A stretch of 64,000 bases of DNA, taken from the NCBI RefSeq assembly GCF_023150235.1, contig NZ_JAKLLH010000016.1, forward strand, positions 1-64,000, in the 5' to 3' direction. Shown piece after piece: positions 33,553-42,675 of this stretch; within the stretch, counting starts at the first letter, position 1; each line of letters opens with the position of its first letter. This DNA comes from Azonexus sp. GTDB lineage: Bacteria > Pseudomonadota > Gammaproteobacteria > Burkholderiales > Rhodocyclaceae. Under the pieces are notes generated by a model. That model searched no databases. It was not told where the DNA came from and saw only the letters and a program-made list of their open reading frames with translations. The position numbers and the translations under genes are program-made.

Positions 33553-35472
33553 ATGCACGGTTCCACCCGTTTTGGGCTGCGCGCCATCCCGTTGGCATTG
33601 CTTGGCATTTTTTCCTTTTCCGCTGCTCAGGGCGCGGATAAGACCCTCAAGGACACCGTGGTCACCGCGACCATGTCCGAACACGACACGCGCACCGCAC
33701 CGGCCTCGGTGACGGTGATCGGACGCGAGGAGATCGAGGAGCGCAACGCGGCCGATCTCCTCGACATCGTTCGCGGCGCCCCCGGCATCACCCTGACGCC
33801 GCGACAAGTCGGCGGTCGCAAGACCCTGGCGCTGCGCGGTCTGGAAGGCCGGCATACCCTGACCCTGATCGACGGTCGCCGGATTTCCCCCTCGGACGAC
33901 GTTGTCGGCCATTCGGATTACCAATATGGCTGGCTGCCGGTATCGGCCATCGAGCGGGTCGAGATCATCCGTGGTCCGATGTCCACGCTTTACGGCTCGG
34001 AAGCCCTGGGCGGGGTCGTCAACCTCATCACCCGCCAGCCCAAGGACCGCTGGATCGGCTCGATGATGCTATCGGGCAATACTCTGGGCGGTGGCAACAA
34101 GGGCGGAGACGGCCAGCGCGCCTCGCTCTTCGCCGCCGGCCCGCTGGGCGAGCGCGTTGTCCTGCGAGTCAATGCCGAAACCCAGGATCGCGACCCGATT
34201 GCCAAGAAAGAAGACCGCCGTTACTCGGAAATCGAAGGGCGCCGACAGCAGAGCTACGGCCTGGGCAGCAGCATCCGTCTCAGCGAAAACCAGAGCCTCG
34301 ACCTGCAATGGAACGGCGGCGAGGAAACCCGACGCTATGATGATGTCAGTAGCGCCAAGGTCGCCTACCAGAATATCTACGACATCGAACGCAGCCAGCG
34401 CAGCCTGGCCTGGAAGGGTGAATTCGGCAGCTGGCGGGCACAGGCCCGGGTCTACGACAGCGAAATCGACATCACCAACCGACGCACCAACGGCGTGGCC
34501 ACGACCCGGCCGCAGAATATTCGCGATGAAGTGGTCGATGGCTTCGCGGCAATCAAGCTTGGCGGCCATATCCTGACCGTCGGCGGCGAACACCGGACCG
34601 AAACGCTGAAAAACAGTGGTCTGATCGGCGGCAAGGACGACGCGAAGCACAAGGCGCTGTTCATCCAGGACGAAATCGCGCTCGGCAAGAACCTGATGCT
34701 GACCGCCGGCATCCGCAACGATCACCACGAAATCTTCGGCAACGAGGCCAGTCCGCGCGCCTACCTGGTCTGGGAAGCCAGCCCGGAACTGGTGATCAAG
34801 GGCGGCTACGGCCACGCCTTCAAGGCCCCGACCCTGAAGCAGATTTCCCCCAGCTACGTTGGCGCCGAAGGCCCCCACACCTTCCTCGGCAACGCCGGCA
34901 TCAAGCCGGAAAGCGCCGATTCCATCGAAATCGGCGCCGACTGGACGCGCGGCCCGCTCAATCTGCGCGCGACGCTGTTCCACTCCCGCGTCGAAGACCT
35001 GATCACCTACAAGCTGCTCAGCGTTTCCGGTACACGCCGCACCTACCTCTACGACAACGTCGAAAAAGCGCGCATCACCGGCCTTGAGGGCGGTTTCAAC
35101 TGGGCAATTTCTTCCAGCCTGAGTTGGGGAGCGAACCTGATTGCGCTCGACGCCAAGAACGACATTACCGGCAAGGATTTGGCCGACCGCCCCGAATTGA
35201 CGCTGACCTCGCAGCTTGACTGGCGCCTGGCCGACGGCTGGGGAGTCCGCGCCGCCGTCGAATATTACGGTCGCCAGATCGACACCACCGGGGTACGCCT
35301 GCCGGCCTACTCGGTGTGGAATGCCAGCGTCGGCAAAAAGATCGGCAAGCATCTCAGCCTGCGTGCCGGGGTCAATAACCTGACCGATGTCCGCTTGGCG
35401 GAAAAATCGCCCAACTTCGGCTATGCCGAAATGGGCCGCAATGTCTTCCTGACACTGCGCAGCGATTTCTGA
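33553..35472 (+). CDS. TonB-dependent outer-membrane receptor (heme/siderophore type)
   Basis: 639 residues; ATG at 33553 has GGAGG seven bases upstream. A signal peptide (cleavage about after AQGA) is followed by a TonB-box-like start (KDTVVTATM), a plug domain (VTVIGREEIEERNAADLLDIVRGAPG, RIDGPxS-like VEIIRGPMSTLYGSEALGGVVNLIT) and a 22-strand barrel ending with terminal Phe (LRSDF). It resembles CirA/HmuR-type receptors for catecholates or heme. A Fur-like site precedes it. It heads the operon with a chelatase-like protein, second receptor, ExbB-like and DUF2149 proteins. Confidence 0.93.
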   Translation: MHGSTRFGLRAIPLALLGIFSFSAAQGADKTLKDTVVTATMSEHDTRTAPASVTVIGREEIEERNAADLLDIVRGAPGITLTPRQVGGRKTLALRGLEGRHTLTLIDGRRISPSDDVVGHSDYQYGWLPVSAIERVEIIRGPMSTLYGSEALGGVVNLITRQPKDRWIGSMMLSGNTLGGGNKGGDGQRASLFAAGPLGERVVLRVNAETQDRDPIAKKEDRRYSEIEGRRQQSYGLGSSIRLSENQSLDLQWNGGEETRRYDDVSSAKVAYQNIYDIERSQRSLAWKGEFGSWRAQARVYDSEIDITNRRTNGVATTRPQNIRDEVVDGFAAIKLGGHILTVGGEHRTETLKNSGLIGGKDDAKHKALFIQDEIALGKNLMLTAGIRNDHHEIFGNEASPRAYLVWEASPELVIKGGYGHAFKAPTLKQISPSYVGAEGPHTFLGNAGIKPESADSIEIGADWTRGPLNLRATLFHSRVEDLITYKLLSVSGTRRTYLYDNVEKARITGLEGGFNWAISSSLSWGANLIALDAKNDITGKDLADRPELTLTSQLDWRLADGWGVRAAVEYYGRQIDTTGVRLPAYSVWNASVGKKIGKHLSLRAGVNNLTDVRLAEKSPNFGYAEMGRNVFLTLRSDF

Positions 35473-35534
35473 TCGCTCCAGCCGGCTCCCGCCACGGAGC
35501 CGGCCCCACCTTTTTCCGCAGCCCCCGACTCGTC

Positions 35535-38500
35535 ATGCACCTGTTCCGCCAGCTCTTCCTTTTTCTGGTCGCCCTATTCCTGGCGCCGTTCGCGCTCTGC
35601 GAACCGCTCCCGACCGGACCCTCCCTCCTCTTCATCGCCACGACACCGGTGCCGCCTGGAAAATTCAGGGTACTGACGGAAATTGGCCAAAAGCACGGGT
35701 TGACCGTGGAAGCCCATTTTATTGAGCGCCTGGGCGGTGAACAGGCCGCGAAACTACTCCAGAAACGCGATTTCATCGTCTTCGACACCGCTCGCAGCCA
35801 TATGCAGGAAGTGGTCAAGAACAAGCTCGGAGCAAGCGTCGAACAACTGGCGACGGCACAGCTGTGGATGAAGGACAGCGGGGCCATGGGCAAAGGTCTG
35901 CCCAAGGCGCTGGCGGACACCCTGCACGCTTATTACACCAACGGCGGGCGCAGCAACTACGAAGCCTTTTTCACCCTGCTCGCCGCTCACCTGCGCGGCC
36001 AGCCGCTGCCGGCGGTTGCCCCACCCTTCGTCTTCCCGGACGAGGCGATCTACCATCCGCGCGCACCGCAACGGGTTTTCGCCAGCCCGGCCGAGTACTT
36101 CAAATGGCGCGGCATCGCCCCCGACCAACGGCCGCCGACCGTCGCCATCGCCATGCACCAGATCTACATCGGCGCCGAACAAACAGGCTTCATCGACGAC
36201 CTGGTCGCCCGCATCGAAGCTGCCGGCGCCATCGCCCTGCCTTATTACGCCAGCGTCCTCGGCGCCCACAAGAAAATGCTGACCGTTGGCGACCGGGTCA
36301 TTGCCGACGCGGTGATCAACACCCAGATCGTGCTCGACCCCGAAGGCCGGCGTAAAGAACTGGCTGAACTCGGCATTCCGGTGGTGCACGCGCTGAGCTA
36401 CCGCAAGGGCGACGAAGCCGCCTGGCGCGCCGATCCGCAAGGCGTGCCGCTGACCGACGTGCCTTTCTATCTGGCCCAGGGCGAATACGCCGGGATCATC
36501 GACGCCATCGTCGCCCACACCGTGGACAAGGCCAGCGGCGACACCACGGTGCTGCCCGAGCAAGCCGCCACGGTGGTCAACAAGGCGCTGCGGCTGATCC
36601 GCCTGCAGCGCCTGCCGAACGGTGAAAAGAAGGTCGCGCTGCTGTTCTGGAACTACCCGCCGGGCGAAAAGAACCTCTCGGCCTCGTTCATGAACGTACC
36701 GAAGAGCTTCGAGACCACGCTCAAGGCGCTGCAAGCCGCCGGCTACGACACCCACGGCGAAAGCGAAATCACCCTGATCGGCACCCTGCAACGCTTGCTC
36801 GCCCCCTTCTACCGCGACGGGCAGCTCGCCGCCCTGCTCCGCGACGGCCTGGCCGAAAAGCTGCCGGTCGCCACCTACAAGGCCTGGCTCCAGCGCCAGC
36901 CGCCGGCGATCCAGGATGAAATCCAACAGCGCTGGGGGGCGCCGGAAAAATCGGCCATGGTGCTGGTTGACCGTGGCGAAGCCTTTTTCGTCATCCCGCG
37001 CCTGGCCGTCGGCAAGCTCGTCTTCAGCCCGCAGGCACCGCGCGGCGAACGCTGGGAGGAAAAGGAAAAAGCCCTCTACCACTCATCCAGTGCCGCCCCG
37101 TCGCACTTCTACCTGGCGCACTACCTTTGGCTGCGCGAGCAATTCAAGGCCGACGCGCTGGTGCACTACGGCACCCACGGCTCGCAGGAATGGCTGCCGG
37201 GCAAGGAACGCGGCCTGCCGGTGACCGACTACCCGCTGCTCGCGGTCGGCGACCTGCCGGTGATCTATCCCTACATTGTCGACAACATCGGCGAGGCCCT
37301 GCAGGCCAAGCGGCGCGGCCGCGCGGTGATCGTCACCCACCAGACACCGCCCTTCGCCCCGGCCGGGCTGCACGATGCGCTGACCCAGATCCACGACCTG
37401 CTGCACCAATGGCTGGCGCAGGACGACGGCGCGGTGAAGGAAAAAATTGCGGTCGACCTGAAAAAACGGGTCAAAAAGGAACGCATCGACAAGGACATGG
37501 GCTGGAACGAGGCCCGCATCGACCGGGACTTCCGCGCCTTCATCGACGAACTGCACAACCACCTGCACGAACTGGCGCAGACCGCGCAGCCGCTCGGCCT
37601 GCACAGCTTCGGTACCGCGCCGCAGGAAAAGCACCGGCTCGGCACCGTGCTGCTGATGCTGGGCAAGGGCTTCCACGAAACCGCCGCCCGCATCATGGGA
37701 GTCAAGGAAGACGATCTGGACGAGATTTTCGTCGGCGACTACACCAAACTGAGCAGCACCCCGCCGTTCCGGATGCTCGCCGACGCGCTGGCGGGCAAGA
37801 CCGCCCTGCCCGCCGAACGGGGAGGTGCCGGTAAATCGCCGGCAGAAACGGCCTTGGCCGAAAAACTCGAACAAGGCCGCCGCTGGTACGCCGACCTCGG
37901 TGCCGAAGGCGAAATCGCCGGCCTGCTTTCCGCGCTCTCCGGCCAGCACCGCCCAACCTCCTACGGCGGCGACCCGATCAAGAACCCGGACGCCCTGCCC
38001 ACCGGCCGCAACCTCTATGGTTTCGATCCCTCGCGGGTACCGACCAAGCAGGCCTGGGAAGCCGGCAAGGAAGCCGCCGATGCCTTGATCGCGGCACACA
38101 CCGCCAAAGCCGGGCGTGCGCCGAAAAAGCTCGCCTTCTCGCTGTGGTCGGTCGAAACCATGCGCCACCAAGGCATTCTCGAAGCGCAGGCACTGTGGAC
38201 GCTGGGCGTTGAACCGGTATGGGACGCCGGCGGGCGGGTCGTCGATGTCAAGCTGGTGCCGCGCGAGGCGCTCAAGCGCCCGCGTATCGACGTCGTACTC
38301 TCGGCCACCGGCCTCTACCGCGACCATTTCCCGAACGCCATGAAGCAACTGGCCAAGGCGGTCGAACTCGCCGCCCGCGCCAATGAAGCCGACAACCCGG
38401 TCTACGCCAACAGCCACGCCCTCGCCGCCCGCCTGGTCAAGCAGGGCGTGCCGGAAAAAGCCGCGCAACGCGCCGCCGAAACCCGCATCTTCTCCAACGA

Positions 38501-39575
38501 ATCCGGACGCTACGGCACCGGGCTCGACGACGCCGCACTCGCCACCGACACCTGGAAAAGCAAGGGCGAAGCCGACAAGAAGCTGGCCAATCTTTACCTG
38601 TCGCGGATGCAGCACGCCTACGGCAGCGACGAAACGACCTGGGGCAGCAAGGGCATTGCCGGTGCCGATGCGGCCGGCAACGGCACCGGCGCCACCATCA
38701 ACCTCTACGCCGAACACCTGAAGGGCACCGAAGGCGCGATCCTGTCGCGCAGTTCCAACCTCTACGGCATGCTGACCACCGACGATCCTTTCCAGTACCT
38801 CGGCGGCATCGGTGCCGCGGTGCGCGCGCTCGACGGCAAGGCGCCGGAACTGTACATCGCCAACCTACGCAACAGCGGCGGCGACGGTACCGGCGGTAAA
38901 GGCGGCGGCAAGATCGAAGGTGCCGACCAGTTCCTGGCCAAGGAACTCGCCACCCGCAACTTCCACCCCGGCTACATCCAGGGCCTGATGGCCGAAGGCT
39001 ATGCCGGCACCTTGCAGGTACTCGACGGGATCAACAACTTCACCGGCTGGACCACCGTTTCGCGCGAAATCGTCCGCGACGACCAGTGGCAGGAGTTCGT
39101 CGAGGTCTATGTCCGCGACAAGCACCGGCTCGGCTTGAAGGACTGGTTCGAGAAGAACAATCCGCACGCCTTGGCGCAAAGCATCGAGAAGATGCTGGAA
39201 ATGGCCCGCCACGGCTACTGGCAGGCCGATGCGAAAACCGTCGCCGAACTGAAGCAGCGTTACCGCGAACTGGCCAAGCGTTTTGACGTGAAGAGCGACA
39301 ACGCCACCTTCGAGAAATTCGCCGGCGAAGGCTTTGGCCTGGTGGCACCGTTACCGGCACCGGTGCCGGCGCCGACCCGGCCACAAAGCGCGGCCGACCT
39401 GATCGCTCCACCGCCACCCGTCGCGCCGCCGCAAATCACCGGCATGAAGCTGGAAAAAGTGGACAACCGGCCCCCGGAAATACCGCCGCTGGCCCTGGCC
39501 GGTAGCGGATTGCTCTTGCTCGCCACACTCGGTGGCGCGCTGACCACCGTTCGCCGCCAAAGGAAAACCGCGTGA
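35535..39575 (+). CDS. Exported, membrane-anchored CobN-like chelatase/dechelatase (HmuS-like)
   Basis: 1346 residues of the CobN/BchH/ChlH chelatase large-subunit family. The family core is visible in HYGTHGSQEWLPGKERGLP (about residues 541-560), GEALQAKRRGRAVIV, FSNESGRYGTGLDD and NFHPGYIQGLMAEGYAGTLQ. Unlike cytoplasmic CobN it has an N-terminal signal peptide (MHLFRQLFLFLVALFLAPFA, cleavage near ALC/E) and a C-terminal Pro-rich linker plus membrane helix (PPLALAGSGLLLLATLGGAL) with a basic tail. The catalytic body should therefore be periplasmic and anchored to the inner membrane. With flanking TonB receptors, an ExbB-like protein and DUF2149 it matches hmu heme operons, where HmuS removes iron from heme. 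There are no cobS, cobT or other cobalamin genes nearby. Confidence 0.88.
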   Translation: MHLFRQLFLFLVALFLAPFALCEPLPTGPSLLFIATTPVPPGKFRVLTEIGQKHGLTVEAHFIERLGGEQAAKLLQKRDFIVFDTARSHMQEVVKNKLGASVEQLATAQLWMKDSGAMGKGLPKALADTLHAYYTNGGRSNYEAFFTLLAAHLRGQPLPAVAPPFVFPDEAIYHPRAPQRVFASPAEYFKWRGIAPDQRPPTVAIAMHQIYIGAEQTGFIDDLVARIEAAGAIALPYYASVLGAHKKMLTVGDRVIADAVINTQIVLDPEGRRKELAELGIPVVHALSYRKGDEAAWRADPQGVPLTDVPFYLAQGEYAGIIDAIVAHTVDKASGDTTVLPEQAATVVNKALRLIRLQRLPNGEKKVALLFWNYPPGEKNLSASFMNVPKSFETTLKALQAAGYDTHGESEITLIGTLQRLLAPFYRDGQLAALLRDGLAEKLPVATYKAWLQRQPPAIQDEIQQRWGAPEKSAMVLVDRGEAFFVIPRLAVGKLVFSPQAPRGERWEEKEKALYHSSSAAPSHFYLAHYLWLREQFKADALVHYGTHGSQEWLPGKERGLPVTDYPLLAVGDLPVIYPYIVDNIGEALQAKRRGRAVIVTHQTPPFAPAGLHDALTQIHDLLHQWLAQDDGAVKEKIAVDLKKRVKKERIDKDMGWNEARIDRDFRAFIDELHNHLHELAQTAQPLGLHSFGTAPQEKHRLGTVLLMLGKGFHETAARIMGVKEDDLDEIFVGDYTKLSSTPPFRMLADALAGKTALPAERGGAGKSPAETALAEKLEQGRRWYADLGAEGEIAGLLSALSGQHRPTSYGGDPIKNPDALPTGRNLYGFDPSRVPTKQAWEAGKEAADALIAAHTAKAGRAPKKLAFSLWSVETMRHQGILEAQALWTLGVEPVWDAGGRVVDVKLVPREALKRPRIDVVLSATGLYRDHFPNAMKQLAKAVELAARANEADNPVYANSHALAARLVKQGVPEKAAQRAAETRIFSNESGRYGTGLDDAALATDTWKSKGEADKKLANLYLSRMQHAYGSDETTWGSKGIAGADAAGNGTGATINLYAEHLKGTEGAILSRSSNLYGMLTTDDPFQYLGGIGAAVRALDGKAPELYIANLRNSGGDGTGGKGGGKIEGADQFLAKELATRNFHPGYIQGLMAEGYAGTLQVLDGINNFTGWTTVSREIVRDDQWQEFVEVYVRDKHRLGLKDWFEKNNPHALAQSIEKMLEMARHGYWQADAKTVAELKQRYRELAKRFDVKSDNATFEKFAGEGFGLVAPLPAPVPAPTRPQSAADLIAPPPPVAPPQITGMKLEKVDNRPPEIPPLALAGSGLLLLATLGGALTTVRRQRKTA

Positions 39576-41704
39576 TGCCTCGCCTTAAGCCGATGAATGC
39601 CCTCCTGGCCCTGAGCTTCGCCAGCCTCGCCCATGCCGATCCGACGACCACGCTCAAGGAAATCACCGTCACGGCAAACAGCGAAGCGGAAGCGGAACGG
39701 CACGCGGCCGTAACCCAGAAAACCGTGATCGACCATCGGGAAATCGAGTCTCTGGGCGGGTTGACCGTGAATGAGGTGATCCGCAAGCTGCCCGGCATCG
39801 ACGCCGGTGCCCACGGTGGCGATGGTAATCCGGCAGCCAATGCGCGCGGGATGGGCCGCGATGCGGTGCAGTTCCTGGTCGATGGCGAACGTCCATCGGC
39901 CAACGCCCGCTATGCGCTGACCACCGTCGGCCGCCTGCCGTCGGGCGAGCTGGAGCGCATCGAAATCCTGCGCGGCGCCTCGGCCGAACATGGCGGCGGA
40001 GCACCGGTGACCGTCAACCTGATCATGCGCAAGGCCAGGCCGACGACATCGACGTCCATTCGTGCCGCCGCCGGCCTGCGCGGCGATGAGCCGAACGGCC
40101 AGTTCACCGCCAGCCTGGGAGGAGGAGACAAGGCGTTTTCGTGGATTCTGCCGCTGACCATCAACCACCACGCCATGCCGCTGGAGAAAACCGGCAGCCG
40201 CCAGCAGGCCAACGGCGGCGGGCGCAATCAATGGCAGGAAGAAAAGGAAAGCAGCCCTTACCGTCTCGATGAATTCATCCTCTCGCCGCGCCTGACCTGG
40301 CGTGACGGCGACGGTAGCCTGTCGCTGTGGCCCAGCGTTTATCACAACCGGGGCGAACGCAACGGCGAGATGCTGCGTTCTGCCTACGCCAACCCGGCAG
40401 CCGGCAACGGCCTTGCCGCTGATGGCAGCCGCCGGGAACGCGAGGAAAGCCAGCTGAGCATTGCCCGGGTCCGTGCCGAGGGTGAGCGGAAAACCGGCCT
40501 CGGCAAGCTCTCCGGTCGCCTCGCGCTCATGGGCGCCCGTCGCGAGCAGGACACCGAGCGGACCTGGATCGACGCCGGCGGCAAGCAGACATCGGGGCGC
40601 GAGGAGATCAGCCGTGACGAACGCGAATTCTCCTCCGCCCTGCGTCTCGACCGCCCCGCCGGCGATGGCCTGCTCTCGGCCGGCATCGAGCAGAGCTGGC
40701 ACCGGCGCGAGGAAAGCCAGCGCGCCACGGGTAGCCACATTTACAGCGGCGAGCACGATGCCCGCGCCCGGCAATGGACTGCCTGGCTGCAGCACGAAGC
40801 ACCGCTGAACAAGACGCTGACCCTGACCTACGGCCTACGTGGCGAGCATCTCACGCTGGAAAGCGGCGGCGGACAGCGGCATAGCGCCAGCCAACTCGCC
40901 CCATCGCTGGCCGGTCGCTACGAACTCGCCCCCGATCTGATCTTGCGTACCTCACTCGGAGCGGGGATAAAGGCGCCGAAATTGGAGGAGATTTCCGGGT
41001 TGACCGTGCGCGGCGCCGGTTATAACAGCCCGCTCGAAGCAGACCGTGGCGGCAACGCCAATCTGCAGGCCGAGCGCAATCTCAACTGGGAGCTGGCCGT
41101 CGACAAACACCTGCCGAACCATGCCGGCACCCTGGGGGCGAATGTCTATCTCCGCCGCACCGAGGATTTCATCGAACGCCGGACCACGCTCGAAGCTAGC
41201 CGCTGGGTCGAGCGCCCCTACAACGAAGGCACGGCCCGCCACTGGGGTCTGGAGCTCGACGCCAAGCTGAAAGGCGATGCCTTCGGCTGGAAGGGCGCCA
41301 CGATCCGCAGCCACCTGACGCTGCCCAAGGCTCGCGTCGACGATGAGCGACTGGGCGTTACCCGCAATGCCCGCGACCTGCCGCGCTACCAATGGACCCT
41401 CGGCCTCGACCAGGCACTGCCCTTCTGGCAGGCAAGCGCCGGTTTTCAGCTCATCCAGCACGGTCGCAGTCAGAGCGATATTGCCGGCGAGCTGGTAACG
41501 CGGCAGAAAGCACGTTCGCTGCTTGACGTCTATCTCACCCGTCGCCTGACGCCGCAGCTGAACCTGCGCCTGGAAGCACAGAACGTCCTGGGCAGCGCCA
41601 CCCGGCGCCTGACCAATGCCTGGGCCGGCGACGACAGTTGGTCACTGACCAGCCGCGAACGGGGCCAACGTACCGTGATGCTCTCGCTGGAGGGCAAGTG
41701 GTAG
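39575..41704 (+). CDS. Second TonB-dependent receptor of the heme-uptake-like operon
   Basis: 709 residues; ATG at 39575 overlaps the chelatase stop (TGATG). A signal peptide is cleaved about after LAHA, followed by the TonB-box-like LKEITVTAN, a plug domain (VNEVIRKLPGIDAG, LERIEILRGASAEHGGGAPVTVNLIM) and a barrel. It is divergent from the first receptor, and the plug signature is shorter than in CirA. Two receptors bracketing the CobN-like gene suggest two ligands or two forms of a tetrapyrrole. The carboxy end is LEGKW, so it lacks the common terminal Phe but ends in an aromatic residue. Confidence 0.9.
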   Translation: MPRLKPMNALLALSFASLAHADPTTTLKEITVTANSEAEAERHAAVTQKTVIDHREIESLGGLTVNEVIRKLPGIDAGAHGGDGNPAANARGMGRDAVQFLVDGERPSANARYALTTVGRLPSGELERIEILRGASAEHGGGAPVTVNLIMRKARPTTSTSIRAAAGLRGDEPNGQFTASLGGGDKAFSWILPLTINHHAMPLEKTGSRQQANGGGRNQWQEEKESSPYRLDEFILSPRLTWRDGDGSLSLWPSVYHNRGERNGEMLRSAYANPAAGNGLAADGSRREREESQLSIARVRAEGERKTGLGKLSGRLALMGARREQDTERTWIDAGGKQTSGREEISRDEREFSSALRLDRPAGDGLLSAGIEQSWHRREESQRATGSHIYSGEHDARARQWTAWLQHEAPLNKTLTLTYGLRGEHLTLESGGGQRHSASQLAPSLAGRYELAPDLILRTSLGAGIKAPKLEEISGLTVRGAGYNSPLEADRGGNANLQAERNLNWELAVDKHLPNHAGTLGANVYLRRTEDFIERRTTLEASRWVERPYNEGTARHWGLELDAKLKGDAFGWKGATIRSHLTLPKARVDDERLGVTRNARDLPRYQWTLGLDQALPFWQASAGFQLIQHGRSQSDIAGELVTRQKARSLLDVYLTRRLTPQLNLRLEAQNVLGSATRRLTNAWAGDDSWSLTSRERGQRTVMLSLEGKW

Positions 41705-41789
41705 CCATGTCCCCCTCTGCCTCATCCGCGTAAAAACCACTTTTTTCCAACTTCATATCCCCAACATTGCTTTCACTGGAGTTATCGCC

Positions 41790-42275
41790 ATGCAACCCAA
41801 CATGATCGAACTGTCGATGTACGAAATTTCACAGTTCTTCCTCTTTCCCACCCTGCTGCTGATTGCCGCGCTCTTTCTCTACGCCTTCTGGGTCCTCGGC
41901 GAATTCGTGCTGCTGGCCTGGTATCGCCGCCAGGGCAAGGGGCGGGCACTGCTTGCCGAATTTCGCCGCAATTCCGGGTTGACCGTGGATGAGCTGGACC
42001 TGATCGCCCACCGGCATCTCGAAGCCCCGCGCATCGCCAGCCGGGTGACGCCCATGCTCGGCCTGGTCGCCACCATGATTCCCATGGGGCCGGCACTGAA
42101 ATCGCTCTCCGACGGCAATCTGGCCAGCGTTTCGCAAAATCTGACCATTGCCTTCTCCGCCGTCATCCTGGCGCTGATCGCCGCTTCGATCACCTACTGG
42201 GTGGTCAATGTGCGCCGTCGCTGGCTGGCCGAGGAAATCGTCGAGATCGAAACGCTGCGGGAGCAAACCGCATGA
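41790..42275 (+). CDS. MotA/TolQ/ExbB-family proton channel protein
   Basis: 161 residues with three membrane helices. The conserved pair of helices TPMLGLVATMIPMGPALKSL and IAFSAVILALIAASITYWV matches the MotA/TolQ/ExbB domain (TP.LGLLGTV.GM...L). GGAG precedes the ATG. It overlaps the DUF2149 gene by four bases. Together they probably form an energising ExbB/ExbD-like pair for the operon's TonB receptors or chelatase, corresponding by position to HmuU/HmuV of hmu operons. Confidence 0.85.
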   Translation: MQPNMIELSMYEISQFFLFPTLLLIAALFLYAFWVLGEFVLLAWYRRQGKGRALLAEFRRNSGLTVDELDLIAHRHLEAPRIASRVTPMLGLVATMIPMGPALKSLSDGNLASVSQNLTIAFSAVILALIAASITYWVVNVRRRWLAEEIVEIETLREQTA

Positions 42276-42625
42276 GCCTGAAACTACTGCACGAAACCGA
42301 GACCGAAGACCCGATCCTCTCGGTAGTTAACCTGATCGACATCTTCCTGGTGATCATCGCCGCACTGCTGATTACCGTGGCGCAGAACCCACTGATCAAT
42401 CCCTTCAACAAGCAGGACGTAACGGTAATTACCGACCCCGGCAAACCAAGCATGGAAGTCACGATCAAGAAGGGCGAAAAGATCGAAAAATACAAGGCCA
42501 ATGGCAGCATCGGCAGCGGCGACGGCGAAAAGGCCGGGGTGGCCTACCGGATGAAGGACGGCTCGATGGTCTACGTACCGGAAGGCGAGACCCCCGCCTC
42601 GGCGCCTGCGCTCGCCGGACAATAA
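42272..42625 (+). CDS. DUF2149 membrane protein (ExbD-like partner)
   Basis: 117 residues: one N-terminal membrane helix (LIDIFLVIIAALLITVA) preceded by a DPILSVVNLID segment and followed by a periplasmic domain. The arrangement is like ExbD/TolR, which have a membrane aspartate; here Asp23 sits at the helix start. DUF2149 genes typically accompany CobN-like and MotA/ExbB-like genes. The ATGA overlap with the preceding gene shows coupling. The C-terminus is Ala/Pro-rich. Confidence 0.82.
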   Translation: MSLKLLHETETEDPILSVVNLIDIFLVIIAALLITVAQNPLINPFNKQDVTVITDPGKPSMEVTIKKGEKIEKYKANGSIGSGDGEKAGVAYRMKDGSMVYVPEGETPASAPALAGQ

Positions 42626-42675
42626 GCGAGGCAGCGTAAAATGGCGGGCCAAGCGAATTTCCGCGAGCCCGCTGC

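Noticed and set aside
35535-39575. Cobaltochelatase CobN for cobalamin synthesis
   Set aside because: The signal peptide and C-terminal membrane helix place it in the periplasm; the neighbours are TonB receptors and an ExbB-like protein, and no cobS, cobT, other cob gene or cobalamin riboswitch was seen nearby.
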